This document shows, piece after piece, positions 18,555 through 27,562 of a stretch of DNA of 64,000 nt. Numbering within the stretch: position 1 is the first letter of the stretch; each line of letters starts with the position of its first letter. The stretch comes from Xanthobacteraceae bacterium (GTDB taxonomy: Bacteria > Pseudomonadota > Alphaproteobacteria > Rhizobiales > Xanthobacteraceae), in the NCBI GenBank assembly GCA_022844485.1, contig JALHLQ010000007.1, positions 2,770-66,769 of the forward strand, read 5' to 3'. The notes beneath the pieces were generated by a model. That model saw only the letters and a program-made list of their open reading frames with translations, ran no database searches and was not told where the DNA came from. A program made the position numbers and the translations under genes.

Positions 18555-19895
18555 TCAGAGCGCGATTTCGCGCGCAGGAGCCGCGCGCCGCGCCGACAAA
18601 CCGTCCAGAGCCGCCGGCGCCGGGCCCCCGGTTGCCCAGTCCAGGAGCTCGACGGTGTGGATGACCGGGATTGCGGTTCCGCTTGCGATCTGGGTCATGC
18701 AGCCGAGGTTGCCGGCGGCGATCAGATCTGGATCAAGGCTTTGAATATTCTCGACTTTTCTTTTCAGCAGTCGGCCGGCGATCCGAGGCTGGAGGATGTT
18801 GTAGGTCCCTGCGGAACCGCAACAGAGGTGCCCCTCGGGAACCTCGCGGACCTGGAACCCGGCCTCGGTCAAGAGCCGCTTTGGTTCGCGGGTGATCTTC
18901 TGTCCGTGCTGCATCGAACAGGCGGAGTGATAAGCGACGACAAGCCCGGTCGCGCGGCTCGGCTTCATCTCCAGGCCGGCAAGATACTCCGTGATGTCCT
19001 TCGCAAGCGCCGAGACGCGCTTCGCTTTGGCGGCATAGAGCGAATCATGCCGAAGCATAAAGCCGTAATCCTTCACGCTCGTGCCGCAGCCGGACGCGGT
19101 GATCAGAATGGCGTCGAGCCCCTCGCCTTCGATCTCCCGCGTCCAGGCATCCACATTGACGCGGGCGTAATCCAAAGCCTCGCGCTCGCGGCCCAGATGG
19201 TGCACCAGAGCTCCGCAACAGCCCTCGCCTTCGGGGAGCACGATGTCGACGCCGTGGCGATTAAGCAACCGAATCGCCGCCTCGTTGATCGACGGCGCGA
19301 GCACGGGGTTGGCGCATCCGGACAGGATTGCCACCCTGCCCCGGCGAACGCCGCGCGCCGCGAAGACGCGCCGGCCGCTCTCGAGGCGATGCAGGTTCGG
19401 TTTGGCCGGTGCGAGTTTCAGCATCGCCGCCAGACGCTCGAACTTCAATGCGGCGAGCAGGTGCGCAAACGGGCGGGCAACCATGGCGCCGATCAGCGAG
19501 AGGCGAAAAAGGGTCGGATTGGGCAGGACGCGCGCGAGCAATCCGCGCATGAAACGATCGGCGAGCGGACGGCGATAGGTCTGCTCGATGTGTGCGCGCG
19601 CGTGGTCGACCAGATGCATATAGTGAACACCTGAAGGGCAGGTGGTCATGCAGGACAGGCAAGACAGGCAGCGATCGATGTGCTTGACGACATCGGGCGT
19701 CGCCGCCCTGTCGTTTTCGAGCATGTCCTTGATGAGGTAGATGCGGCCGCGGGGGCTGTCGAGTTCATCGCCCAGCAGGACGTAAGTGGGGCAGGTGGCG
19801 GTGCAGAACCCGCAATGAACGCAGGCGCGCAGAATCTTGTCGGCTTCCGCAATGCCGGGATCGCTCAGTTGCGCCAGCGAAAATTTCGTCTGCAT
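18555..19895 (-). CDS. glcF: Glycolate oxidase iron-sulfur subunit
   Basis: 446 residues. Two [4Fe-4S] motifs stand near the N-terminus: CVHCGFCTATCPTY (about 24-37) and CLSCLSCMTTCPSG (about 74-87). Two CCG domains follow, with EGCCGALVHHLG and HLCCGSAGTYN. With GlcD and GlcE it forms the membrane-associated complex that oxidises glycolate to glyoxylate, feeding quinones. The start at 19895 (MQTKFSLAQL) fits the family; codons upstream belong to a palindromic element. It is separated from glcE only by that element. Confidence 0.93.
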   Translation of the reverse strand: MQTKFSLAQLSDPGIAEADKILRACVHCGFCTATCPTYVLLGDELDSPRGRIYLIKDMLENDRAATPDVVKHIDRCLSCLSCMTTCPSGVHYMHLVDHARAHIEQTYRRPLADRFMRGLLARVLPNPTLFRLSLIGAMVARPFAHLLAALKFERLAAMLKLAPAKPNLHRLESGRRVFAARGVRRGRVAILSGCANPVLAPSINEAAIRLLNRHGVDIVLPEGEGCCGALVHHLGREREALDYARVNVDAWTREIEGEGLDAILITASGCGTSVKDYGFMLRHDSLYAAKAKRVSALAKDITEYLAGLEMKPSRATGLVVAYHSACSMQHGQKITREPKRLLTEAGFQVREVPEGHLCCGSAGTYNILQPRIAGRLLKRKVENIQSLDPDLIAAGNLGCMTQIASGTAIPVIHTVELLDWATGGPAPAALDGLSARRAAPAREIAL

Positions 19896-19896
19896 C

Positions 19897-20062
19897 CTAG
19901 TGGAGTGGATTTGACATTCGCGCCCCGCTATCAGCGGACTCACAACGCGAATGTCAAATCCAAAACTCCACCAGCGAGCATATTCGCTAGGGCTCCTTTA
20001 ATTCTAACATTCGCAAAATCGCCTGCCGAAACGGGATGCGACTGTTAGAATTGGACCACTAG
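19897..20062. repeat. 166-bp palindromic element between glcE and glcF
   Basis: Terminal inverted repeats CTAGTGG (19897-19903) and CCACTAG (20056-20062) bound two internal hairpins: a perfect 17-bp pair TGGATTTGACATTCGCG (19906-19922) with its complement at 19946-19962, and ATTCTAACA (20001-20009) with TGTTAGAAT (20043-20051). The right end supplies the TAG stop of glcE. The left end stops 1 nt before the glcF start codon. It looks like an inserted MITE-like palindrome. Confidence 0.75.
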
Positions 20063-21279
20063 ACCCCCGGATACATGCGCCCTGGATTGAGCATGCCCTT
20101 CGGATCGAAGCTTTCCTTCACCCGCCGGGTCAGCGCAGCGAGCGCCGGCGGCTCAGGAGGGAAAACCGAAACGGAGGCCCGCAGCGAAGCGGGGGCGCGA
20201 ATCAAAGTCGCGTGGCCGCCATGTTGGGCGAGCGCCGTCGCGATCGCCGTCGCGCCCGCCTCCCCGCTTTCGGAAAGACGCACCCAGATCAAGCCGCCGG
20301 CCCAATCGAAGAAGAACTCCGCGTCGCCGGGCAGCTTGGCGGCGATGTCGGGACCGTTCATCGGCGCCGAGGAGATGCGCCACAAAGGACGTTCGGCTCC
20401 GTGCCGAGCCCCGAAGGGCATGGCATCGCGGACCGCGCGCCAGAGCGAACGCGAATCGGCTTCCGACAAGACGTCGATGTCATGCGAGCGATTCTGTGCT
20501 TTCAGAATCTCGCGCCGGTGCGCAATCGAGGGCGCGACGCCCTCGAGCCTCAGCGCCGTGAGCGAGCGGGCCGCCGGTGAGAGTGCGGGCACATCGGCGC
20601 GGCGCGCGATGGCCGCCGGGACATAGGCCGCGCCAGACGCGTCGGCCGAGGAGCCAAGCGCCGCGCTCATCGCCTTCACCGCTTCGCGCTCGTCGAGTCC
20701 GGAAACGATCACGGTCTCCTCGGTTTCGGCGCCCGGCAGCACCTTGATGGTGACGTCGGTCATGGCGGCGAGCGTTCCCCACGATCCGGCCAGCAGTTTG
20801 CAAAGATCGTAACCGGTCACGTTCTTCACGACCCGTCCGCCCGACTTGAACGTCTCGCCCCGGCCCGACACCGCGGTGACGCCAAGGAAGTGGTCGCGCG
20901 CGGCGCCCGACTTGATGCGCCGCGGTCCCGAAAGATTGGCCGCAAGCGCGCCGCCGATCGTCCCCTGCCCGCTCGGTCCGCCGAAAATTGCGCCATGGTC
21001 CATGGGCTCGAATGCGAGCGCCTGGCCTTTCGAGGCCAGCAGCGTTTCGACCTCGGCCAGCGGCGTTCCCGCTCTGACCGAGAGAACGAGTTCCTCCGGT
21101 TCATACAGCGTCACCCCGCGCAAGCCGGACAGGTCGAGCGTCATGTCCCATTGCGCCGCTCGTCCGATGCCGCGTTTGGACCCGTTGCCCACGATTTCCA
21201 GCGCTTTGTCTTCCGCCACCGCCCAGGCGACGGCGCGCTCGACCTCGGTTGCATCACGCGGCTTCAGTGTATCGGCCAT
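20059..21279 (-). CDS. glcE: Glycolate oxidase FAD-binding subunit GlcE
   Basis: A 406-residue FAD_binding_4 (PCMH-type) protein. The flavin-binding core includes FGGPSGQGTIGGALAANLSGP near residue 90 and VKNVTGYDLCKLLAGSWGTLA near residue 150. It is shorter than GlcD, as expected. It starts 6 nt after the glcD stop. The stop codon TAG falls inside the palindromic element at 20056-20062, so the last residues (GMLNPGRMYPGV) may have been trimmed or set by that insertion. Confidence 0.92.
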   Translation of the reverse strand: MADTLKPRDATEVERAVAWAVAEDKALEIVGNGSKRGIGRAAQWDMTLDLSGLRGVTLYEPEELVLSVRAGTPLAEVETLLASKGQALAFEPMDHGAIFGGPSGQGTIGGALAANLSGPRRIKSGAARDHFLGVTAVSGRGETFKSGGRVVKNVTGYDLCKLLAGSWGTLAAMTDVTIKVLPGAETEETVIVSGLDEREAVKAMSAALGSSADASGAAYVPAAIARRADVPALSPAARSLTALRLEGVAPSIAHRREILKAQNRSHDIDVLSEADSRSLWRAVRDAMPFGARHGAERPLWRISSAPMNGPDIAAKLPGDAEFFFDWAGGLIWVRLSESGEAGATAIATALAQHGGHATLIRAPASLRASVSVFPPEPPALAALTRRVKESFDPKGMLNPGRMYPGV

Positions 21280-21285
21280 GACGCC

Positions 21286-22779
21286 TCAAAACCGCGGAAT
21301 GTCCGGGAACGGCAGTTTGCCCCCGCTGACATGCATGCGGCCAAGCTCGGCGCAGCGGTGAAGCACGGGAAACATCTTGCCGGGGTTGAGCAGCCCTTTG
21401 GAATCAAAGGCGCACTTGAGCCGCCGCTGCTGGTTCAAGTCGATCTCGCTGAACATGGCCGGCATCAGGTCGCGCTTTTCGACGCCGACGCCATGCTCGC
21501 CTGTCAGCACGCCGCCCACCTCGACGCACAGCCTGAGGATATCCCACCCGAAAGCCTCGGCACGCTCGAGCTCGCCCGGATTATTGGCGTCATAGAGGAT
21601 CAGCGGGTGGAGGTTGCCGTCGCCGGCGTGGAAGACATTGGCGACCCTCAAAGCGTATTTCGCCGACATCTCGCGCATGCGCGAGAGAACAAGCGGCAAC
21701 TGCGCGCGCGGGATCGTGCCGTCCATGCAATAGTAATCGGGCGAAATGCGCCCCACGGCGGGAAACGCCGCCTTGCGCCCGGCCCAGAAGAGCAGCCGTT
21801 CTTCCTCCGAGGCGGAGATCCGCACCATGGTCGCGCGGCATGTCCTGGCGATGGCTTCGACGCGCGAGAGCAAGTGGTCGCATTCGGCGAGCGGACCGTC
21901 GAGCTCGACAATGAGAAGCGCCTCGACATCGAGGGGATAGCCCGCATGCACAAAGTCCTCGGCGGCATGGATGGCCGGCCTGTCCATCATCTCGATTCCG
22001 GCCGGAATAATTCCGGCGCCGATGATCCGGGCGACGCAATCGCCCGCGTCCTCCGAGGTCTCGAAGCCGACCAGCATGGCGCGCGCGGTCTCGGGCTTCT
22101 GGAGAATGCGCACGGTGACTTCGGTGATGACGCCCAGCAAGCCTTCTGATCCGTTGATCACCCCCAGAAGATCGTAGCCGCCAGAATCCAGGTGCTTGCC
22201 GCCGAGCCGAACCGTCTCCCCGGTCATGAGCACCATCTCGCAGCCGAGCACATTGTTCACCGTGAGACCGTATTTGAGGCAGTGCACGCCTCCGGAGTTT
22301 TCGGCCACGTTGCCGCCGATGGTACAGGCGATTTGCGAGGACGGGTCGGGGGCATAGTAGAATCCGCGATGCTCGACGGCCTTGGTGATCGCCAGATTGG
22401 TGACGCCCGGCTCGGCGACGACGACGCGGTTCTCAAAATCCACGTCGCGAATGCGATTGAACTTGCCCATTCCCAAAAGCACGCCGTCGGCGAGCGGCAG
22501 CGCCCCGCCCGACAGTGATGTGCCTGCGCCGCGCGGCACGACTTTGACGCCATGCTCATGACAGAAGCGGAGCACCCTCGACACCTGCTCCGTCGTGCCG
22601 GGAAGGACGACGACCAAGGGCAACTGCCGGTAGGCGGTCAATCCGTCCGATTCATAGGGCCGCATCTCGTGCTCGGTCGCGATCACCCCCTCGCCCGGAA
22701 CAATGCGACGAAGCTCCGCGACGATGCTTTCGCGTCTCGACAGCAATCCAGAGTCGGGTTCGGGCATTCGCACCGACAT
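21286..22779 (-). CDS. glcD: Glycolate oxidase FAD-linked subunit GlcD
   Basis: A 497-residue FAD-linked oxidase. The N-terminal PCMH domain includes VVPRGAGTSLSGGALPLADG and IGGNVAENSGGVHCLKYGLT. The C-terminal FAD-oxidase domain includes VFHAGDGNLHPLILYD and GVLTGEHGVGVEKRDLM. This is the catalytic subunit oxidising glycolate (or D-lactate) in the inner-membrane GlcDEF complex. A GGGAGC site precedes ATG 22779. It is first in glcDEF and is divergent from the universal stress protein gene. Confidence 0.93.
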   Translation of the reverse strand: MSVRMPEPDSGLLSRRESIVAELRRIVPGEGVIATEHEMRPYESDGLTAYRQLPLVVVLPGTTEQVSRVLRFCHEHGVKVVPRGAGTSLSGGALPLADGVLLGMGKFNRIRDVDFENRVVVAEPGVTNLAITKAVEHRGFYYAPDPSSQIACTIGGNVAENSGGVHCLKYGLTVNNVLGCEMVLMTGETVRLGGKHLDSGGYDLLGVINGSEGLLGVITEVTVRILQKPETARAMLVGFETSEDAGDCVARIIGAGIIPAGIEMMDRPAIHAAEDFVHAGYPLDVEALLIVELDGPLAECDHLLSRVEAIARTCRATMVRISASEEERLLFWAGRKAAFPAVGRISPDYYCMDGTIPRAQLPLVLSRMREMSAKYALRVANVFHAGDGNLHPLILYDANNPGELERAEAFGWDILRLCVEVGGVLTGEHGVGVEKRDLMPAMFSEIDLNQQRRLKCAFDSKGLLNPGKMFPVLHRCAELGRMHVSGGKLPFPDIPRF

Positions 22780-22821
22780 GTGTCAGCTCCCGGAGGACAT
22801 CGCGCTCCCCCCTCACATACA

Positions 22822-22866
22822 GCGAAATGCGTTTCGCCACAGTGCGAAATATGGCTGCGGGCGAAA
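22822..22866. promoter_or_regulatory. Clustered GCGAAA/TTTCGC operator candidate in the glcD-usp divergent region
   Basis: GCGAAA (22822-22827), TTTCGC (22832-22837) and GCGAAA (22844-22849) form two overlapping dyads with 4-nt and 6-nt spacers. A further GCGAAA stands at 22861-22866. The array is 43-87 nt upstream of glcD, where a regulator would bind. No regulator gene is next to it. Confidence 0.45.
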
Positions 22867-22981
22867 CGATGCCGGCCGCGCGGATTTTCTCGGCCCGCCG
22901 CTTGACCTCCCTCAATGAGAAAAGGCAGGCTTTGAGCCATCTTTCGCTGAAATCTCAAGCTTTTGCAGGAAAGGTCCGGCC

Positions 22982-23812
22982 ATGATCAAGGACATCGTCG
23001 TCAACCTCGGAATCGGGGGCGAACGCGACTATGCCTGCGACTATGCGGTGTCGATCGCGAGCGCTTTCGGGGCGCATCTCACCGGGATCGCCTATGCCTA
23101 CGAGCCGGTCCTGCCCCCGACCATCATGGGCGGCGTTCCCGCCGACGTCATCACCGCGCAGCGGGCGGAGGGCGAGAGGATCGCCACGAGCGCCGTCACC
23201 CGCTTCCAGAAGGCCACGTCCCGGGCCGGACTCTCTTCGGATTCGCGCGTGCTCAGCGCAAGCCTCGCCGGAGCCTCCGACCTGTTCGGCCGCATCGCGC
23301 GCCGCTTCGATCTTGCGGTAGTCGGGCAAGCGGAGCCGGACATGGTGTCGCCCGAGGAACTCATTGTGGAGGCAGCCTTGTTCGAATCCGGCCGGCCGGT
23401 GGTTGTCGTCCCCTATATTCAGCGCGATCCGCTGAAGCTCGAGCGGGTGATCCTCTGCTGGGATGCAAGCCGAACGGCGGCCCGGGCGCTCGGCGACGCC
23501 ATGCCGTTCCTCCATCGCGCAAAGTCGATCGATGTGCTGATGGTGGCCAGCGAACGAGCCAAGAGCGACGAGATCCCAGGCGCTGACATCGCTCACCACC
23601 TGGCGCGGCACGGGCTGACAGTCGACGTCAAGCGAATCGTCACCGGCGGGACCGATGTGCCGAGCACGATCCTCTCCTATGCCGCCGATGTCTCCGCCGA
23701 TTTTTTGGTCATGGGCGGCTACGGCCACTCGCGACTGCGGGAATTCATCCTCGGCGGGGCCACCCGCGGCATTTTGAGCTCGATGACCGTGCCGACGCTG
23801 ATGTCGCACTGA
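22982..23812 (+). CDS. Universal stress protein with tandem USP domains
   Basis: 276 residues, about twice a single USP domain. The C-terminal domain keeps the nucleotide-binding signature GGYGHSRLREFILGGATRG (G-x2-G-x9-G followed by S/T). The N-terminal domain is degenerate in this motif. USP proteins bind ATP or AMP and help survival during starvation, oxygen limitation or stress. AGGAAAGG lies just before ATG 22982. It reads away from glcDEF and is followed 78 nt on by a GNAT gene, likely in the same transcript. Confidence 0.88.
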   Translation: MIKDIVVNLGIGGERDYACDYAVSIASAFGAHLTGIAYAYEPVLPPTIMGGVPADVITAQRAEGERIATSAVTRFQKATSRAGLSSDSRVLSASLAGASDLFGRIARRFDLAVVGQAEPDMVSPEELIVEAALFESGRPVVVVPYIQRDPLKLERVILCWDASRTAARALGDAMPFLHRAKSIDVLMVASERAKSDEIPGADIAHHLARHGLTVDVKRIVTGGTDVPSTILSYAADVSADFLVMGGYGHSRLREFILGGATRGILSSMTVPTLMSH

Positions 23813-23890
23813 GCACTGCCGCGAGAAGGAATCCTGGGTCAAATTACCGGACCGAGCCGAGCTTGCGCGTTTGCACCCAGCGGGATTTCG

Positions 23891-24448
23891 ATGAGACCTT
23901 ATCCGAAGAAATGGGAAAGGCGTGCCAAACTTCACGACGGCGCGGCCGTGTTCATAAGGCCGTTGAAGCCTGAGGATGCGGCGCTCTACCCGGACTTCGC
24001 CGCCGAGCTGACCCCCAACGATATCCGGCTGCGGTTCTTTGCGCCGATGCGCGAACTCGACCCACGTTTGGTTGACCAGCTCGTCCATGTCGATCTCGAT
24101 CGCGCGATCGCCTTTGCCGCACTCGACGAGAGCAGCGGCAAGCTGCTCGGCGTGGTTCGCCTCCATTTCGAGGATCTCAAGCGGGGCGAGTATGCCGTTA
24201 TCGTTCGCTCGCATCTCAAAGGACTCGGGCTCGGCTGGGTGCTGATGAAACACATGATCAACTATGCACGCGCCGAAGGCCTGGAGGAGATTTTCGGCGA
24301 GGTCCTGAGCGAGAACAGCACGATGCTGATGATGTGCGAGCAGCTCGGCTTCCATGTCGCCGACGAGCCAGATTCCCCGGGTGTCAAACTGGTCACCTTG
24401 CGCCTCGATTCCAAAGCCGTCGAGGAGCTTACGCGACCTGCTCCGTGA
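23891..24448 (+). CDS. GNAT-family N-acetyltransferase
   Basis: 185 residues. A GNAT fold is indicated by the acetyl-CoA-binding loop SHLKGLGLGWVLMKHMI (Q/R-x2-G-x-G/A type) near residue 112 and the following helix and strand (ENSTMLMMCEQLGFHV). It resembles the acetyltransferase domain of PatZ/Pat-type protein acetyltransferases, without their large CoA-synthetase-like part. The substrate could be a protein lysine or a small amine. Its 3' end overlaps the convergent TetR gene by 20 nt. Confidence 0.82.
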   Translation: MRPYPKKWERRAKLHDGAAVFIRPLKPEDAALYPDFAAELTPNDIRLRFFAPMRELDPRLVDQLVHVDLDRAIAFAALDESSGKLLGVVRLHFEDLKRGEYAVIVRSHLKGLGLGWVLMKHMINYARAEGLEEIFGEVLSENSTMLMMCEQLGFHVADEPDSPGVKLVTLRLDSKAVEELTRPAP

Positions 24449-25103
24449 CAGCGGGCCATGCGGTCTGCACCACAAGGCCGCGCGCGCGTGCATCGGCAAC
24501 GCCTGCCGCGCGCAATGCGATCAGAGCCAAGGCGCGCACCTCATCGCGCAGCGCGTCGACATCAGGGGAGATTTTCGGCGCAAGCGGGCCAAGCAATCCC
24601 TCCAGGAGCGCTCCCACCAGAGCCGGAGCCGTGATGCCGACATCCTGCTCGGGCAGGCTCCCGCTCTCAATGGCCGCCGATATTCGTTGCTCGAATTCAG
24701 CGGCGAGAGCTTTGCGATAGGCAACGCGCAGGAAATCGATTTCTGGGTCGACCGGCTCCGCCAACACCGCCCAGGCGAGGCGTCGATTGGCGGCAGCGCG
24801 CGCCGCAAACGTTATAATCGCAGCCGCAAGGGCGGACAAAGGTCCGGGCGCATTGTCGGCCGCGTGTCGAACCGCCTCGAGCTCGCGGCGGGAAACGCTC
24901 CGCACCAGGGCCGCGACCAAGTCCGTCTTTGCCGGAAAGTAGCGATAGACGGTGCCGGCCGCGATGCCCGCCTGGGCCGCAACCGGTGCAATCTGCACCG
25001 CCGCCATTCCGGATTTTGCCGCGATGGCGTAGGACGCCTCAATGAGGGCCGCGTGGCGTTCCGCCAAACGCCGTTTCACTTTATCAGTCTGACGGTAAAC
25101 CAT
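24429..25103 (-). CDS. TetR/AcrR-family transcriptional regulator
   Basis: 224 residues. The N-terminal helix-turn-helix is typical of TetR, with IAPVAAQAGIAAGTVYRYFPAKTDLVAAL spanning about residues 38-66. The C-terminal ligand domain is alanine- and leucine-rich. ATG 25103 (MVYRQTDKVKRRL) is preferred over an upstream in-frame start at 25133. It lies downstream of the TPP-enzyme gene on the same strand and may repress it; that is inference. Confidence 0.87.
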   Translation of the reverse strand: MVYRQTDKVKRRLAERHAALIEASYAIAAKSGMAAVQIAPVAAQAGIAAGTVYRYFPAKTDLVAALVRSVSRRELEAVRHAADNAPGPLSALAAAIITFAARAAANRRLAWAVLAEPVDPEIDFLRVAYRKALAAEFEQRISAAIESGSLPEQDVGITAPALVGALLEGLLGPLAPKISPDVDALRDEVRALALIALRAAGVADARARGLVVQTAWPAVTEQVA

Positions 25104-25206
25104 GATCGTGCGCAGCCCGGCGCACTGAATCATAGTTCATTCAAGGGAACAAGGAGGCATCGGCGCGTGACTGTCCAACCGTGATCGCGCAGCCTGCCAC
25201 GAGCGC

Positions 25207-26892
25207 CTAACGCGGAGCCGCACTGGCCTTTTCACGAATCGCCTCAAGCGTCGTGGACGGCGTGATCGCCTCCGGATCCACCTTGAGGTGGATGATCGCG
25301 GGCACACCGGATTTGGCGGCGGCGTGAAAGGCTGCCGCAAAGTCCTCCGTCTTCTCTACCGTGATGCCGAAGCCGCCGAAAGCCCGGGCATAGGCGGCGA
25401 AATCCGGATTGCGCAGCGCCGTCGCCGAGACGCGGCCCGGATATTCGCGCTCCTGATGCATGCGAATGGTGCCGTACATCCCGTTGTCCACGACGATCGT
25501 GACGAACGGCAGCTCGTACTGGAGCGCCGTGGCGAACTCCTGTCCTGTCATCAGGAAGTCCCCATCCCCGGCAAAGCACACGACCGTGCGTTCGGGATAG
25601 AGCCGTTTCGCCGCCACGGCCGCGGGCAGGCCATAGCCCATCGAACCCGACGTGGGCCCGACCTGCGTTGCAAAATCGCGAAAGCGGTAGAAACGATGGA
25701 TCCATCCGGCAAAATTGCCGGCGCCATTGCAGATGATGGCGTCGCGCGGAAGCGCGTCGCGCAAGCCGATCATGATCTCGCCGAGGTTGACCGCGCCGGG
25801 GACCTTGGTCGGCGCTTGCGACCATGCGAGATAGTCCTCGTGCGCCGCGCGCGTCGCCGCGCGCCAGCGATTTGAATTCTGCACCTTGACCGCGTCCAGT
25901 GCCGGCGCGAAGCGCTCGGGAGTGGCATTGATCGCGAGATGGGGGCTGTAGACGCGGCCGAGTTCCTCCGGATCCGGATAGACGTGCACAAAGGTCGTCC
26001 GCGGCGACGGAATCTCGAACAAGGTGTAGCTCTGAGACGGAGTCTCGCCGAGTCTTCCCCCGACCAGAATGACCAGATCGGACTGCTTGATGCGCGCGAG
26101 AAGCTTCGGATTGACTCCGATGCCGAGATCGCCCGCGTAGCAGGGGTGCAGCGCGTCGAACAGATGCGCGCGGCGGAACGTCGTCGTCACGGCAATCGCG
26201 CTCCGCTCGGCGAAGCGCATCATTGCGGCTGAGGCCGCGGGCGACCATCGGCTGCCGCCGATGATCAGAAGCGGCCGCTCGGCTTTCGCGAGAAGCCGCT
26301 CGAGCTCGGAGAGCTCAGCTGGGCCCGGGGAGATTTCGACCGGATGCCAGGGGCGAGCATCCGGCACGGCGACACGTTCGGTCAGCATGTCCTCCGGCAG
26401 CGCGACGACCACCGGGCCGGGACGCCCGCTCGTTGCGGTATAGAAGGCGCGGGACACGATCTCGGGGACTCGCTCGGGGTCGTCGATTTCCGTGGCCCAT
26501 TTGGCCATCGAGCCGAATACGGCCCGGTAGTTCAGCTCCTGAAAGGCGTCGCGCTCCCGCATGCCGCGCGCGACCTGGCCGACAAAGACGATCATCGGCG
26601 TTGAATCCTGCTGCGCGATGTGAATTCCAGCCGAGGCGTTGGTTGCGCCTGGACCGCGGGTCACGAAACAAATGCCGGGCCGCCCGGTCAACTTCCCGAT
26701 CGCCTCCGCCATGATGGAGGCGCCGCCCTCCTGGCGGCAAACCGTCACCTCCAGCGCCGGCCGGTCATGGAAAGCATCAAGAACGGCGAGATAGCTTTCG
26801 CCCGGCACGCAAAAGGCGTGGCGCGCTCCATGGAGGAGGAGCTGATCCACGAGGATTTCGGCGGCTGTTTTGGCGTTATCGTTCGATCGCAT
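25207..26892 (-). CDS. Thiamine-pyrophosphate-dependent enzyme, acetolactate synthase-like
   Basis: 561 residues with the three-domain TPP-enzyme layout. The N-terminal PYR domain has the cofactor-activating glutamate in CRQEGGASIMAEA near residue 54. The C-terminal PP domain has the TPP/Mg motif beginning GDGDFLMTGQEFATAL and ending at VVDNGMYG. The family covers acetolactate synthase, benzoylformate decarboxylase, sulfoacetaldehyde acetyltransferase and others. No small regulatory subunit is adjacent, so a biosynthetic acetolactate synthase role is unlikely. The exact 2-oxo acid substrate is not visible. A TetR gene follows downstream. Confidence 0.85.
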   Translation of the reverse strand: MRSNDNAKTAAEILVDQLLLHGARHAFCVPGESYLAVLDAFHDRPALEVTVCRQEGGASIMAEAIGKLTGRPGICFVTRGPGATNASAGIHIAQQDSTPMIVFVGQVARGMRERDAFQELNYRAVFGSMAKWATEIDDPERVPEIVSRAFYTATSGRPGPVVVALPEDMLTERVAVPDARPWHPVEISPGPAELSELERLLAKAERPLLIIGGSRWSPAASAAMMRFAERSAIAVTTTFRRAHLFDALHPCYAGDLGIGVNPKLLARIKQSDLVILVGGRLGETPSQSYTLFEIPSPRTTFVHVYPDPEELGRVYSPHLAINATPERFAPALDAVKVQNSNRWRAATRAAHEDYLAWSQAPTKVPGAVNLGEIMIGLRDALPRDAIICNGAGNFAGWIHRFYRFRDFATQVGPTSGSMGYGLPAAVAAKRLYPERTVVCFAGDGDFLMTGQEFATALQYELPFVTIVVDNGMYGTIRMHQEREYPGRVSATALRNPDFAAYARAFGGFGITVEKTEDFAAAFHAAAKSGVPAIIHLKVDPEAITPSTTLEAIREKASAAPR

Positions 26893-27033
26893 GTCTTCTT
26901 CCGCAAAATGGCGCAGGAGACTACCGCCAACGAACCTCGGCTGTCATGGGGCTGAGCGAAGAAGGACGATCTCGACGGCGCCGTTGCAAATCCGCCTTGT
27001 CCTTTCGTGAGATCCCGGCGCCGGCCTGCGCCG

Positions 27034-27432
27034 TCACGTGGCGGGCTCGACGGACAGCACCTGAAACGTATGCATCTCGCCGTCCTCGTCGCGGATCGAG
27101 ACGTATTCTCCGGGACGAAAAGCATGGGCGCCGAAACGATAGCCGGCCTCGTCATCATCCTCGGCGGTCTCGTCGTAGTCGAAGACCCAGCGGCTATGCT
27201 CCTTGCCGCCGGGCCGGTGGACCAGCCGGCCGATCTGGTCCTCCTCCCCCTGCCAGAATCGCCGCACGCGGCAGTGATCGCGATGCTTGCGCCACATCTC
27301 CACATCGATATGACCCTCGCGGTCCAGCGGCGCCACGAATTCATAGCCATGCCGGGACGAGCCGGTGGGAAATTCGTGAGAGCGCGCCAGATGAAGGCGG
27401 ATGCGTTTGAGTTCGTGGGGCAAGCTGGTCAT
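27034..27432 (-). CDS. Conserved hypothetical protein, about 132 residues
   Basis: A charged soluble protein beginning MTSLPHELKRIRLHLARSHE. It is rich in His, Arg, Asp and Glu, with FWQGEEDQIGRLVHRPGG in the middle and DYDETAEDDDEAGYRF later. It has no signal peptide or membrane segment. GAGGACC lies about 8 nt before ATG 27432. I have seen proteins of this type described only as hypothetical in Rhizobiales. No function can be assigned from sequence or neighbours. Confidence 0.7.
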   Translation of the reverse strand: MTSLPHELKRIRLHLARSHEFPTGSSRHGYEFVAPLDREGHIDVEMWRKHRDHCRVRRFWQGEEDQIGRLVHRPGGKEHSRWVFDYDETAEDDDEAGYRFGAHAFRPGEYVSIRDEDGEMHTFQVLSVEPAT

Positions 27433-27562
27433 CGAACGGTCCTCATGACGCGGGGCCGGAGGAATTGATTTCAAGTCTGCGCCTTTGCGTCAACGAAGGC
27501 GTTGACTTGGCGCAAGGATTGCCGGCCACTGGCCGCGGCTTTGGAGGCGTGGCGGAAACGGC

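Noticed and set aside
17496..19634. A 712-codon plus-strand frame across malate synthase tail, H1-like gene and glcF
   Set aside because: Low-complexity sequence caused by the complement of Lys/Ala-rich codons; no start signal or motif.
25207..26892. Calling the TPP enzyme acetolactate synthase (ilvB)
   Set aside because: No ilvN-like small subunit or ilvC follows, and a TetR gene sits downstream; left as TPP-dependent enzyme.
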